A DNA stretch of 64,000 nt from Luteimonas abyssi (GTDB taxonomy: Bacteria > Pseudomonadota > Gammaproteobacteria > Xanthomonadales > Xanthomonadaceae), in NCBI RefSeq assembly GCF_001482195.1, contig NZ_KQ759763.1, positions 1,275,321 to 1,339,320 of the forward strand, in the 5' to 3' direction. The stretch's first letter is position 1. The number at the start of each line of letters is the position of its first letter. The position numbers were made by a program, and so were the translations under genes. This document shows positions 1 through 8,877 of this stretch, piece after piece. The notes below the pieces were generated by a model, which was not told the origin of the DNA, searched no databases, and was given only the letters and a program-made list of their open reading frames with translations.

Positions 1-50
1 CCCGCAACGCCCGCCAGCGCGGGGGCTGAGACGCGCGTCCCAGAGTAGAG

Positions 51-93
51 CGGCAACGCCGCCGGGCGGGCCCGGTGCCTGGTGGCGTTGCCG
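51..93. repeat. 10-bp inverted repeat upstream of the PAAR gene
   Basis: CGGCAACGCC (51-60) is the exact reverse complement of GGCGTTGCCG (84-93), with a GC-rich 23-base loop that contains further complementary segments. No T-run follows either arm, so a factor-independent terminator is not supported. It could be a transcript-end structure of the gene left of the window, or chance in high-GC DNA. Nothing else was recognised in positions 1-194 apart from the ribosome binding site of the PAAR gene. Confidence 0.3.
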
Positions 94-194
94 GATGCGA
101 CGCAAGAGGTGCGAAGCGGCTTGGAGTCCTGCTATCTTGGCGACCGGACTCGCCGCGGTCTTCAGAGGAGCGGCATACATAGGGAGACCACGCG

Positions 195-455
195 ATGTCG
201 CGTCCAATCATCGTTACAGGCGACCGCATCGACCACGGGGGAAGCGTGGTGGCGGGCGCACCGACCAGCGACATCGGTGGCAAGCAGATCGCGCGCGTCG
301 GCGATCGGGTCGTCTGCGAGCGTCATGGCCCGACCACGATCGTCTCGGGCGATGCCACGCTGCTCGTGGACGGCCAGCCGGTGGCGCGGCATGGGGACAA
401 GACCGCGTGTGGTGGAACGTTGCTGTCGAGCCAGTCCGGCGCGTTCATCGATTGA
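195..455 (+). CDS. PAAR domain protein (T6SS spike tip)
   Basis: This 86-residue protein matches the PAAR family: short beta-rich repeats with paired Gly/His motifs, including GDRIDHGG near the N-terminus and a C-terminal ARHGDKTACGG segment. PAAR proteins form the metal-stabilised cone that sharpens the VgrG trimer of the type VI needle and can carry effectors. This one consists of the domain alone, with no fused toxin. A ribosome binding site (AGGGAG, 180-185) sits nine bases before the ATG. It opens a same-strand run with tssM and tagF, which supports a structural T6SS role. Family assignment is firm; whether it recruits a separate effector cannot be seen. Confidence 0.9.
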   Translation: MSRPIIVTGDRIDHGGSVVAGAPTSDIGGKQIARVGDRVVCERHGPTTIVSGDATLLVDGQPVARHGDKTACGGTLLSSQSGAFID

Positions 456-527
456 TCGGGGACGTCGGATGAAGCAGTACGCGGGGTGGGCGGTACGGCA
501 GGGACCGGGGAAGCAGGATATGGCCGC

Positions 528-1955
528 ATGATGCGGGCCGTTCTGGTTGTGTTCGTGGTGTTCGCCTGCATCTGGGGTGCGGCGATCGCGTTCTGGCGGA
601 TCCGCGATGTGGCGCCGGGCGGCCTGCAGATGGTCCTGGTCCTGGGCGCGTTGCCGCTGGCGATCCTGGGCACCATCGTGCTGATCCGGCGCGCGCGTGC
701 AGCGCGCCGGGATGCGCCCACGCCCCAGGCTGCGGCCCCGGCGTCGGTCGACGCGAACATCGGCGAAGGTCCGCAGCCACCGCCGTTCGCGGTGCTGGCG
801 GGTGCCGTTCGACTGGCATCGGGCACCGATCCCGCCGCGGCGCTGGAGGCCCTGACCCACCCGGAGCGTCCGGGGCTGCATCCGGTGCTGCGCGACCGCG
901 ACGGCTTGCCGGTGTTCGCGGCCTGGATCCAGGATCTCGATGTGACCCAGGGCGAGGCGCTTCTGGCGCATTACGCACCGGCCGCTCGTGTCGGCACGGA
1001 TGTCGCGCGCGCGTTCGCGCTGCTCGACACCACGGCCGAAGAACTCTTTCTCGAGGCGCTGGCCGCGCTGCCGGCGGCGCCGGACGTCGCCAGCCGGGTG
1101 GTCGCGGGCATGCACCACCGGCAGACGCCGCAGGCGCGCGAACGCATCGACGTCCAGGTCCTGGTCCCTGCGACCTGGCCGACCGCCGTGCGCGACGGGT
1201 GTGCCGCACTGCTGGCCGAGCGGGCCGGCGAGTGCGGCCTGGCGCCGGAGCAGGTGCGTGTCGAGGCGGTGGCGGTGTCCGCCGCCGTCGACGTCTGGCG
1301 CCATTTCGAACGCCTGACCGAAGGCGAGGTCGGCCGTCGGGACCGCTGGCATCTCGTCCTGACCGCGGACTCCCAGCTCGACGAACGCAGGTTGCGCGCG
1401 ATCGAGGCCGGTAGCGGCCTGATGTCCGCGCGGCGCGAGGACGGCGCGGTGCTGGCCGAAGGCGCGGCGGGCGTATTGCTCGCGCCGGCGACCGGCGGGA
1501 TTCCGGCCGTGGCCGCACTGCACCGGCCGTTGCGCGAGGAGACTTCGCTGGCGTCGTTGCGGGCCGCCGCGCGTGCGACTGCCGATCTCATGAGCGGCGC
1601 ATTGCGACGTGCCGATGTGAGCGCCGACGCGGTGACGTGCGTGCTCAGCGATGCCGATCACCGGCCCGCCGCGTCCATCGAGGCGACCTCGGCCGCATCG
1701 ATCGCCTGTCCGGAACTCGACACCGCCACGCAGTGCCCGTCGCTGGGCGTGCCCAACGGCGGACTCGGCATCGTCGCGCCGATCGGCCTGCTGGCGCTGG
1801 CGACCGCGCACGTCGCCGCGACCTCGGCGCCCGTGCTGGCGCTGTCGGTCGCCGACGAGCGGCTGCGCCATGCCGTGGCCGTGGTCCCGCCGCCGACGCC
1901 AGACCACGCGGCTTCTCCTTCGCAATCCGGCGCCGAATCTCCGGCCGCCGCCTGA
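528..1955 (+). CDS. T6SS-locus membrane protein with a ketosynthase-like (thiolase-fold) soluble region
   Basis: This 475-residue protein lies between the PAAR gene and tssM. The ATG at 528 was chosen because GCAGGA (513-518) precedes it at normal spacing and it opens directly on a hydrophobic segment; a start at 486 would only add an unlikely polar leader. Two membrane segments (about residues 4-22 and 32-53) are followed by a cytoplasmic region. Residues 284-321, with LDERRLRAIEAG and LAEGAAGVLLAP, resemble the 'LDP-L-LE-GRL ... GEGAAALLL' part of beta-ketoacyl synthases. Residues 395-450 resemble the Gly-rich ketosynthase C-terminus. No catalytic Cys/His/His set is evident, so it is probably non-enzymatic. 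Standalone ketosynthase-like proteins are known near PAAR/DUF4150 loci, but this membrane-anchored form is not one I can name. The fold is inferred; T6SS association rests on context. Confidence 0.6.
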   Translation: MMRAVLVVFVVFACIWGAAIAFWRIRDVAPGGLQMVLVLGALPLAILGTIVLIRRARAARRDAPTPQAAAPASVDANIGEGPQPPPFAVLAGAVRLASGTDPAAALEALTHPERPGLHPVLRDRDGLPVFAAWIQDLDVTQGEALLAHYAPAARVGTDVARAFALLDTTAEELFLEALAALPAAPDVASRVVAGMHHRQTPQARERIDVQVLVPATWPTAVRDGCAALLAERAGECGLAPEQVRVEAVAVSAAVDVWRHFERLTEGEVGRRDRWHLVLTADSQLDERRLRAIEAGSGLMSARREDGAVLAEGAAGVLLAPATGGIPAVAALHRPLREETSLASLRAAARATADLMSGALRRADVSADAVTCVLSDADHRPAASIEATSAASIACPELDTATQCPSLGVPNGGLGIVAPIGLLALATAHVAATSAPVLALSVADERLRHAVAVVPPPTPDHAASPSQSGAESPAAA

Positions 1956-1967
1956 CGGATCCTCCAG

Positions 1968-4900
1968 ATGTACTTCTTCAGCAGATTCCGCTACTACCTC
2001 ACCGATTACCGCGTCCTGGCCGCGGTCGCGATCGTTTCGGCCGCGGCCATCGCCATGTTCGGTGCCGACGGCCTGCGCACCATCGGCGTGTGGGTGCTGG
2101 CGGTGCTGGTCCTCGGCCTGCTGATCTGGCTGCTGGTCTGGCTGGTGCGCCGCCTGCGCGCGCGACGTGCGGCGAAGGGGATCGACCAGATGGTCGCCGA
2201 CGATGCCGACCGCGCGGTCGAGCACGCGCGGCCGGCCGCGAAGGCCGATACCGAGGCGCTGCGCACCCGGATGATGGAGGCGGTGTCGGCGATCAAGTCC
2301 TCGCGCATCGGCGTGCTCAAAGGCAAGGCGGCGCTGTACGAATTGCCGTGGTACGTGATCATCGGCAACCCGGCGGCGGGCAAGAGCTCGGCAATCCTCA
2401 ACTCCGGCCTGAAGTTCCCGTTCGGCGACAGCCGCGGCAATGTCATCCAGGGCATCGGCGGCACCCGCAACTGCGACTGGTACTTCACCACCGAGGGCAT
2501 CGTGCTCGACACCGCGGGCCGTTACTCGGTCAGCGTCGAGGACCGCCTGGAATGGCTGACCTTCCTCGACCTGCTGAAGAAGAACCGCCCGCGCGCGCCG
2601 CTCAACGGCATCCTGATCGCGGCCAGCATCGCGGAGCTGTCGGGCAGCAAGCCCGAGTTCGCGATCGAACTCGCCAAGAACCTGCGTCAGCGCGTGCAGG
2701 AGATCACTGAGCGGCTGGAAGTGTTCGCACCGGTGTACGTGGTGTTCACCAAGGCGGATCTCATCGCCGGTTTCACCGAGTTCTTCCGCAGCCTGGATCC
2801 GTCGGAGCGCGAGAACGTGTGGGGTGCGACCCTGCCGTTCGAGCCCAAGGCCGAGTCGGATGCGCTGAACGCGTTCGACAGCCATTTCGACGAGCTCGCC
2901 GAAGGGCTCAAGGAGATGAGCCTGACCCACATGGCGATGCAGCGCGGCGGCCAGGTGTCGCCGGGGCTGCTGACGCTGCCGCTGGAGTTCGCGGGCATCA
3001 AGCCGGCACTGCGCACGTTCATCGCCACCCTGTTCGAGGACAACCCCTACCAGTTCAAGCCGGTGTTCCGCGGCTTCTACTTCACCAGTGCGCTGCAGGA
3101 AGGCCACTCGGTCCATTACGCGTCGGAGCGGGTGGGTCGGGAGTTCGGCCTGCGGACCGACGGCAGCGCCGTGGCCGAGCCGTCGACCAGCGGGCATTCC
3201 GCGCACTTCCTGAAGGACCTGTTCCGCAAGGTCATCTTCGCCGATCGCGACCTGGTCCAGCAGTATTCGAGCCCGCACCGCACGCGGTTGCGGTATGCGG
3301 TGTTCTTCGGCTCGATCGCGGTGTTGGCTCTGGTGCTGGGCACCTGGGCCTGGTCGTACACGACGCATCGCCAGTTGGTGGAGAACGCCTCACGCGATCT
3401 CGAGCAGGCGGTGCGGGTGCAGGAGAACCGCGTCGATCTGCAATCGCGGATCGAGGCCCTGACCCTGCTGCAGGACCGCCTGGAGCAGCTCGCGCGGCAT
3501 CGCCAGACCCGCAACCCGCTCACCCGACTGGGCATGTCGCAGGGCGAGCTCATCGAGCGCAAGCTGCTCGACGAGTATTTCCACGGCATGCGCCAGGTGA
3601 TGCTGGTGCCGACCACTGCGCGCCTGGAAGACTTCCTGGGCGAGGTCGTACGGCGCGACGATGTCCAGCAGGCCGAAGGCGCCAGCGAAACCGCACAGGA
3701 GGCGACGCTGTACCAGGAGGCCTCGCCCGACGACGCCAACGACGCCTACAACGCGCTGCGTACCTACCTGATGCTGGGCAATCGCGATCGGGTCGAGCAG
3801 GCGCACCTGTCGCATCAGCTCACCCGCTTCTGGCGCGGCTGGCTGGAAGCCAATCGCGGCCAGATGTCGCGCGAAGAGATGGCGCGTGCGGCGGAGAAAC
3901 TGCTCACGTTCTACGTGGTGCGCGCCGACGACCCCGCCTGGCCGCAGATCGAGACCCGCGTCTCGCTGGTGTCCGACAGCCGCGAGACGCTGCGCCAGGT
4001 GATGAAGGGCCAGCCGGCGCTGGAGCGCGTGTTCGCCCAGATCAAGGCGCGCGCGGCGACGCGTTTTCCGACCATCACGGTGGCCGGCCTGATCGGCGAG
4101 GACCGCAACCGCGACACCATCGCCGGCAGCTATGCGATTTCCGGCGCGTTCTCGCGCAGGGCCTGGGAGGATTACATCCAGGCCGCCTTCAACGAGGCCG
4201 CCGGCAGCCAGCTCAGCACCACCGACTGGGTGCTCGACACCACCGAGCAGAGCGATCTCTCGCTGGCCGGCAGCCCCGAGCACATCTCGCGGCAACTGGC
4301 GGCGATGTACAAGCAGGAGTACGCACAGGAGTGGCAGACCTTCCTGCAGGGCGTGAGCGTCAACCGGTTCGAGGACTTCGAGGCCGCCGTACGCCGGATG
4401 AACGCCTTGGGCGATCCGCAGAATTCGCCGCTGCGCACGCTCCTCGAGGCGGTCAACGAGCAGACCATCTGGGACAACCCGGCGGCGCTGCGTGCGACCC
4501 AGGGCGGCGCCAGAGGCGGCTTCGTCGCCTGGTTCCAGCGTGTGATCCTGCGCCGCTCGCCGTCGATGCCCACGCAGATCAACCCCGACACCGGTCGCCC
4601 CGAACAGGCGCCGATGGGGCCGATCGGCAAGACCTTCGAGGGCTTCGCGCGCCTGGTCAGCACCGGTGATGGTCCGGCGCTGATCGACAGCTACTTCCAG
4701 ACCCTGGCCAAGTTGCGCAGCCGGCTCAACGCCATCAGCAACGAGGGCGAGCCGGGGCCGGGCACCCGTCGGCTGATGCAGGACACCCTGGGCAACGAAG
4801 GGTCGGAACTCAATGCGGCGCTGGCGCTGGTCGACGAGCAGATGCTCAACGGCCTCGACGAGACCCAGCGCAATGCCCTGCGCCCGCTGCTGTTGCGGCC

Positions 4901-5708
4901 GTTGACCGAAACCTTCGCGGCGCTGGTGGCTCCCACCGAGGCCGAGATCAACAAGGTCTGGACCGCACAGGTCTATCGCCCCTTCCGCGACGGCATCGCA
5001 CGCCAGTTCCCGTTCGACCAGGGCGCCGACGTCGATGCCGCGCAGACCGACATCGCCGCGATCTTCGGCAACAGCGGTGCGGTGGCGAGCTTCAACAAGG
5101 AAGCGCTGGGCACCCTGGTGATCCAGCGCGGCAGCTTGCTCGAACCGCGTCGCTGGGCCGGGATGGGCATCACCCTGTCGCCCGACCTGGTCAGCGGTTA
5201 CGGCGACTGGGTGAGCGGCAGCGCCGCCGGTGCGGGCGGGCAGGAGACCACGATCTTCCAGATCCAGCCGTCGCCCGCGATCGGTGCGGTGGAGTACACC
5301 CTGGAGATCGACGGGCAGACCATGCGTTATCGCAACACGCCGCCCACCTGGACCACGTTCCAGTGGCCGAATGCCGGCGCCGTGCCCGGTGCCACCTTGT
5401 CGGTCGTGACCAGCGACGGGCGGACCCTGCGGCTGGTGGAAGCCCCGGGCAGCAACGGCTTCGTCCGTTTGATGGAAGCCGCGCGCGTGGAGAGCCGCGC
5501 CGACAGCAGCACGGTGACCTGGAGCGCGGAAGGCGTCTCGATCACCATGGAGATGCGTATCACCCGGCGCGCGGGTGCCACCAGCGGTGGCAGCGGCGAG
5601 TGGCAACGCGGGCTGCAGCTGCCGTCCACGGTCGCCGGCGACGACAACGCCACACCCAGCCCGTCCGCGACCGCGGCGCCGGGCGCAGCCACGGAGGAGG
5701 GCGCATGA
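1968..5708 (+). CDS. tssM: T6SS inner-membrane protein TssM (IcmF)
   Basis: TssM spans the envelope with TssL and TssJ and anchors the type VI baseplate. At 1246 residues it has the usual family length. It shows two N-terminal membrane segments (about 16-32 and 37-62), a cytoplasmic GTPase-like domain with a Walker A motif GNPAAGKSS (133-141), a third membrane segment (about 441-464) and a long periplasmic part with the IcmF-related and C-terminal beta domains. The Walker A motif is intact, as in NTP-binding TssM variants. It starts 12 bases after the preceding gene and overlaps tagF by ATGA, so translation is probably coupled. tssL and tssJ are not in the window. Confidence 0.97.
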   Translation: MYFFSRFRYYLTDYRVLAAVAIVSAAAIAMFGADGLRTIGVWVLAVLVLGLLIWLLVWLVRRLRARRAAKGIDQMVADDADRAVEHARPAAKADTEALRTRMMEAVSAIKSSRIGVLKGKAALYELPWYVIIGNPAAGKSSAILNSGLKFPFGDSRGNVIQGIGGTRNCDWYFTTEGIVLDTAGRYSVSVEDRLEWLTFLDLLKKNRPRAPLNGILIAASIAELSGSKPEFAIELAKNLRQRVQEITERLEVFAPVYVVFTKADLIAGFTEFFRSLDPSERENVWGATLPFEPKAESDALNAFDSHFDELAEGLKEMSLTHMAMQRGGQVSPGLLTLPLEFAGIKPALRTFIATLFEDNPYQFKPVFRGFYFTSALQEGHSVHYASERVGREFGLRTDGSAVAEPSTSGHSAHFLKDLFRKVIFADRDLVQQYSSPHRTRLRYAVFFGSIAVLALVLGTWAWSYTTHRQLVENASRDLEQAVRVQENRVDLQSRIEALTLLQDRLEQLARHRQTRNPLTRLGMSQGELIERKLLDEYFHGMRQVMLVPTTARLEDFLGEVVRRDDVQQAEGASETAQEATLYQEASPDDANDAYNALRTYLMLGNRDRVEQAHLSHQLTRFWRGWLEANRGQMSREEMARAAEKLLTFYVVRADDPAWPQIETRVSLVSDSRETLRQVMKGQPALERVFAQIKARAATRFPTITVAGLIGEDRNRDTIAGSYAISGAFSRRAWEDYIQAAFNEAAGSQLSTTDWVLDTTEQSDLSLAGSPEHISRQLAAMYKQEYAQEWQTFLQGVSVNRFEDFEAAVRRMNALGDPQNSPLRTLLEAVNEQTIWDNPAALRATQGGARGGFVAWFQRVILRRSPSMPTQINPDTGRPEQAPMGPIGKTFEGFARLVSTGDGPALIDSYFQTLAKLRSRLNAISNEGEPGPGTRRLMQDTLGNEGSELNAALALVDEQMLNGLDETQRNALRPLLLRPLTETFAALVAPTEAEINKVWTAQVYRPFRDGIARQFPFDQGADVDAAQTDIAAIFGNSGAVASFNKEALGTLVIQRGSLLEPRRWAGMGITLSPDLVSGYGDWVSGSAAGAGGQETTIFQIQPSPAIGAVEYTLEIDGQTMRYRNTPPTWTTFQWPNAGAVPGATLSVVTSDGRTLRLVEAPGSNGFVRLMEAARVESRADSSTVTWSAEGVSITMEMRITRRAGATSGGSGEWQRGLQLPSTVAGDDNATPSPSATAAPGAATEEGA

Positions 5709-6691
5709 CGCAGACGGTGAGTGCCCCGGTCAGTTACTTCGGCAAGATTCCCGGGCGCGGCGATTTCGTACGCACCGCCGACAATCATCAGCTGATGGCG
5801 CTGCTCGATCGCTGGGCCGGTGGCAGCATCGAACTGCTCAGCCGCAACCCCGACTGGAAGCGCCTCTACGACGCGACCCCGGGTGTGGCCTACGCCTTCC
5901 TGGGCTCGCGCAGCCGGCTGGTGGTGTGCGGTCATTTCCGCCCCAGCCACGATGCGTCGTCGCGTCGCTTCCCGCTGCTGTCGGCGGTCCGGATCGAGGT
6001 CGCCCAGCCGCTGCCGTTCCTGGCCCGCAGCCCGCTGGCGCTGTCGCGCGTGTGGTCCGGCCTGTCGCGGCTGTCGGGCGACGCGGTCGCCGCGGCCGAC
6101 GCGCCCGAGGACGCCCTGCGTGCGCTGGGCGAGGCCCGCTACGATCTCGCGATCGAAGCCGGTGCCTACCAGGCGCCGTTCGACGACTTCCTGGAAATGG
6201 AAACCGTGGGTTCGCTGGAGACGCGCCTGCGCGAGTCCGGACACCCCGAAGTATCGCTGCGGCGTATGCTGCCCGCGCTGGGGCTGCTGCTGCAGCCGCT
6301 GCTGACCGGCGGCGGCGTGAGCATCGACAAGGGACTCGAGTTGCCGCTGCCGCGCGATTCGCTGCATCGGCCGCTGGTGGCGTCGTTCTGGCTGGACCTG
6401 GTGTCCGGGTTCATCGGCCGTGGCGATTTCGAGATCGCGGTGCTGATCCGGGACGAGGACGCCCCGCGCCTGATCCTGGGCTTCAACGGTGCCGAGGAGC
6501 AGGTGCTGGGTTCGGTGCTCGATCCGGCCGTCGCGCAGGAGTACCTGATCCGGGGCAGCCAGGCCGACTGGGTGGACGACTACCTGCCCGGCGATTACGC
6601 GCTCAACAAGCTGGCGAGCTATCTCGATCGCCACGATCTCTCGCTGAAGACCGCGCGCAAGCTGTTCGGCGAAACCTTCATGGGAACCTGA
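5705..6691 (+). CDS. tagF: T6SS-associated protein TagF
   Basis: This 328-residue protein begins with the TagF signature (YFGKIPGRGDFVR near residues 10-22). TagF proteins repress T6SS assembly post-translationally, in several species by binding Fha or acting beside the PpkA/PppA phosphorylation switch. The ATG at 5705 overlaps the tssM stop as ATGA. An upstream ORF extension to 5363 lies entirely inside tssM and was rejected. No pppA or PpkA gene is visible here, and no PppA-like phosphatase domain is fused to it. The C-terminal half is less conserved but of normal length. Confidence 0.93.
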   Translation: MTQTVSAPVSYFGKIPGRGDFVRTADNHQLMALLDRWAGGSIELLSRNPDWKRLYDATPGVAYAFLGSRSRLVVCGHFRPSHDASSRRFPLLSAVRIEVAQPLPFLARSPLALSRVWSGLSRLSGDAVAAADAPEDALRALGEARYDLAIEAGAYQAPFDDFLEMETVGSLETRLRESGHPEVSLRRMLPALGLLLQPLLTGGGVSIDKGLELPLPRDSLHRPLVASFWLDLVSGFIGRGDFEIAVLIRDEDAPRLILGFNGAEEQVLGSVLDPAVAQEYLIRGSQADWVDDYLPGDYALNKLASYLDRHDLSLKTARKLFGETFMGT

Positions 6692-6692
6692 C

Positions 6693-7454
6693 ATGCGCAC
6701 GATGACGTTCCGCACGCTGTGGCTCGCCGCCCTGTTCGCCGCCAGCGCGGCCGCGCAGGATGTGGGCGCGCCGGTCGTCGCCGAAGGCGTGGTGCCCGAC
6801 CAAGCGACCAAATCCCAGATCCTCGACCGCCTGCGCGAGGTCTACGGCGCCGAGCGCGTGGTCGACCGGATCCAGGTCGAGTCGATTCCCACGCCGCCCA
6901 ACTGGGGCGATTACGTGTCCAACATGATCGGCCCGGGCTTGCGCCGGGTGTCCGGCGGTGCGCTCGAAGTCAACGGCCAGGCCGTGCGGATCACCGGCGA
7001 CGTGGTCAACGAGGCCCAGCGGCAGCAGGTGGCCAGCGAGCTCAGCCTCGCCAGCAGCAGCCGCTATACCGTCACCAACAGCCTGGGCACCGGCGGGTCG
7101 GGACAGGGCCTGCTGGATGCGACGCTGGGCGATCGCATCATCGAGTTCGAAAGCGGCAGCGCCACGTTGACTGCGGTCGGCCGGGGCATTCTCGACGAGA
7201 TGGCCGGGGGGTTGCGCGAGATCGGCGATGCGCGCGTGCAGATCGTCGGACATACCGACAACGTGGGTGCGCGACAGGCGAACGTCGCCCTGAGCCAGGC
7301 GCGTGCGCTGGCGGTGCGCGATTATCTGGTCGGCCAGGAGATCGCGGTCGAGAACCTCAGCGTGCTGGGCGTGGGACCGGACGATCCGATCGCCGACAAC
7401 GACACCGACGAGGGCCGTGCCCGCAACCGGCGCATCCAGTTCAGGGTGCTCTGA
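6693..7454 (+). CDS. OmpA-family peptidoglycan-binding protein with BON-like domain, T6SS-associated
   Basis: This 253-residue protein has a signal peptide (first ~21 residues, ending ASAAAQ), a BON-like alpha/beta domain (about 30-130) and a C-terminal OmpA/MotB peptidoglycan-binding domain (about 140-253) with the usual GHTDN and ARNRRI motifs. It starts one base after tagF. In T6SS clusters such proteins (TagL-like) anchor the membrane complex to the cell wall, either as separate proteins or fused to TssL. No lipobox is visible, so it is probably soluble in the periplasm or loosely envelope-bound. The periplasmic-anchor role is inferred from domain and context. Confidence 0.88.
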   Translation: MRTMTFRTLWLAALFAASAAAQDVGAPVVAEGVVPDQATKSQILDRLREVYGAERVVDRIQVESIPTPPNWGDYVSNMIGPGLRRVSGGALEVNGQAVRITGDVVNEAQRQQVASELSLASSSRYTVTNSLGTGGSGQGLLDATLGDRIIEFESGSATLTAVGRGILDEMAGGLREIGDARVQIVGHTDNVGARQANVALSQARALAVRDYLVGQEIAVENLSVLGVGPDDPIADNDTDEGRARNRRIQFRVL

Positions 7455-7677
7455 CGGCGGTCGCCCCGAGGCCGCCGCGCATGCAGCGATCGGCATGCGG
7501 GGAGGTGTCGACGGGATGCGGCGGTCGTCACGGGGCGGCGCGGGTCGCGTCGCAGGCATGCTCCCGCATCGCGCGTCCATTCATGAAAGCGCGATTGGCC
7601 GTCGGGTCAATGCGCTCGGCGCGAGGCGCCATAAGGCTCGGAATGGCCGGGTCGGCCCGACCAGCGGACGCGGTCGG

Positions 7678-8745
7678 TCAGGCGTAGGGATCCTGCGGGT
7701 TGTTGTCGACGTCGAGCATTTCCTCCATCTGTTCCAGCGTGGAATGGTCCTTGATGACCCGCTTGAGCCAGATGTGCAGCGGCATTTCGCCCCAGCGTGC
7801 GGCCTTGTCGGCCAGATAGGCGACCGGGCTGTGCGGCTCGGTGCGACGGAAGAATTCCGCGACCTGCCGGAGTTGCGCCAGCGCCTGCTTGCGCGAGGTG
7901 GGCGGACCGCCAACGGGGCCGCCCGCGGCCGGAGCGGCGGACACCGCACCGTCGGCCGAGGCCGCATCGGCGTCGTACGTCGACGTTTCGGTGATGCCGG
8001 CCCCGCCGTCGACCAAGACGCCGGCTTCGCGCGCGAAGCGGCCGACCATGCGGCGGAGGTCGTCGATCTGGTCGGTGGCGGCGGCGAAGCTCGGGCCGTC
8101 AACGCCCAGGCGCGCGTCCACGGCCAGTTGCAGTTCGCGCAGCGCATCGGCGCACTCGTCGACGTTCGCGGAGAGTTGCTGATAGAACGCGTGCGGGGTA
8201 TCGCGACGCGCGGCCTCGAGCAGTTCGAGACCCGGTCGCCCGTCGTGTGCGTCCTGCTCGCCGCGCGCGTGTGCGGACTCGAAGTCGCCGAGGCCGTAGC
8301 GACCTTGCGGCGCCTGCACGATCGGCAGCATGCGCAGCCACTGCAGCGAATTGCTCAACAGCCAGCTCAGATTGCCGATCCGCTCTTCGTGGTCGTCGCC
8401 GTCGGGCAGGGGATGCAGGCTGTCCCAGTAGCGGTCGCACAGCCCCGCCACGAGGCGGAAGCCGGCGGCCAGGCCTGCGAACCCGTGCAACTGGCCATTG
8501 GCCTCGGCCAGCCAGCCGGCCACGCGCAGATCCTTGGTGCGGGTGCGCAACAGGTCCGTGCACAGGCGTGCGGCGGTGGTCCAGTCGGCCACCTTGATGT
8601 CGGTGACCCACTCGCCCTGTTCGATGGTCGGGTCGTCCGCGCGCCGCGCGTCCTGGATCGCATCGAGCTCGATGGAGAAGGCGAGATCCTCGCCGGCGGG
8701 ATACGCCTCGTCGATGGGCGCGAGCAGGTCGTCCAGGTCCAGCAT
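7678..8745 (-). CDS. tssA: T6SS protein TssA (ImpA N-terminal domain)
   Basis: This 355-residue protein opens with the ImpA_N/TssA domain: LDDLLAPIDEAYPAGEDL at the start, then the conserved helical region with WLAEANGQLHGFAGL and the WDSLHPLPDGDD motif (about residues 85-115). TssA caps the growing sheath and coordinates baseplate and tail assembly. The C-terminal part, which differs among TssA classes, is short and helical here, with an Ala/Gly-rich linker around residues 250-275. It is convergent with the tagF/OmpA operon, so it is transcribed separately from the tssM unit. The 223-bp gap at 7455-7677 holds no obvious gene or terminator. Confidence 0.93.
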   Translation of the reverse strand: MLDLDDLLAPIDEAYPAGEDLAFSIELDAIQDARRADDPTIEQGEWVTDIKVADWTTAARLCTDLLRTRTKDLRVAGWLAEANGQLHGFAGLAAGFRLVAGLCDRYWDSLHPLPDGDDHEERIGNLSWLLSNSLQWLRMLPIVQAPQGRYGLGDFESAHARGEQDAHDGRPGLELLEAARRDTPHAFYQQLSANVDECADALRELQLAVDARLGVDGPSFAAATDQIDDLRRMVGRFAREAGVLVDGGAGITETSTYDADAASADGAVSAAPAAGGPVGGPPTSRKQALAQLRQVAEFFRRTEPHSPVAYLADKAARWGEMPLHIWLKRVIKDHSTLEQMEEMLDVDNNPQDPYA

Positions 8746-8877
8746 GTCCGGGAGAGTCCGTTCCAGAATCCGGTCCCGATTCTACCCGCTCCGGACCTCG
8801 CGCAAACCCCGCTGCCCCGTGGCCCGTCCGGGCCTGCGGACCACGGGCCCGGCTGTGGCGACCGGCGCGGCGCGGGC

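Noticed and set aside
162-3368. 1068-codon open frame on the minus strand
   Set aside because: It runs antisense to the T6SS genes and encodes an Arg/His/Gln-rich protein without domains, typical of a shadow frame in 70% GC DNA.
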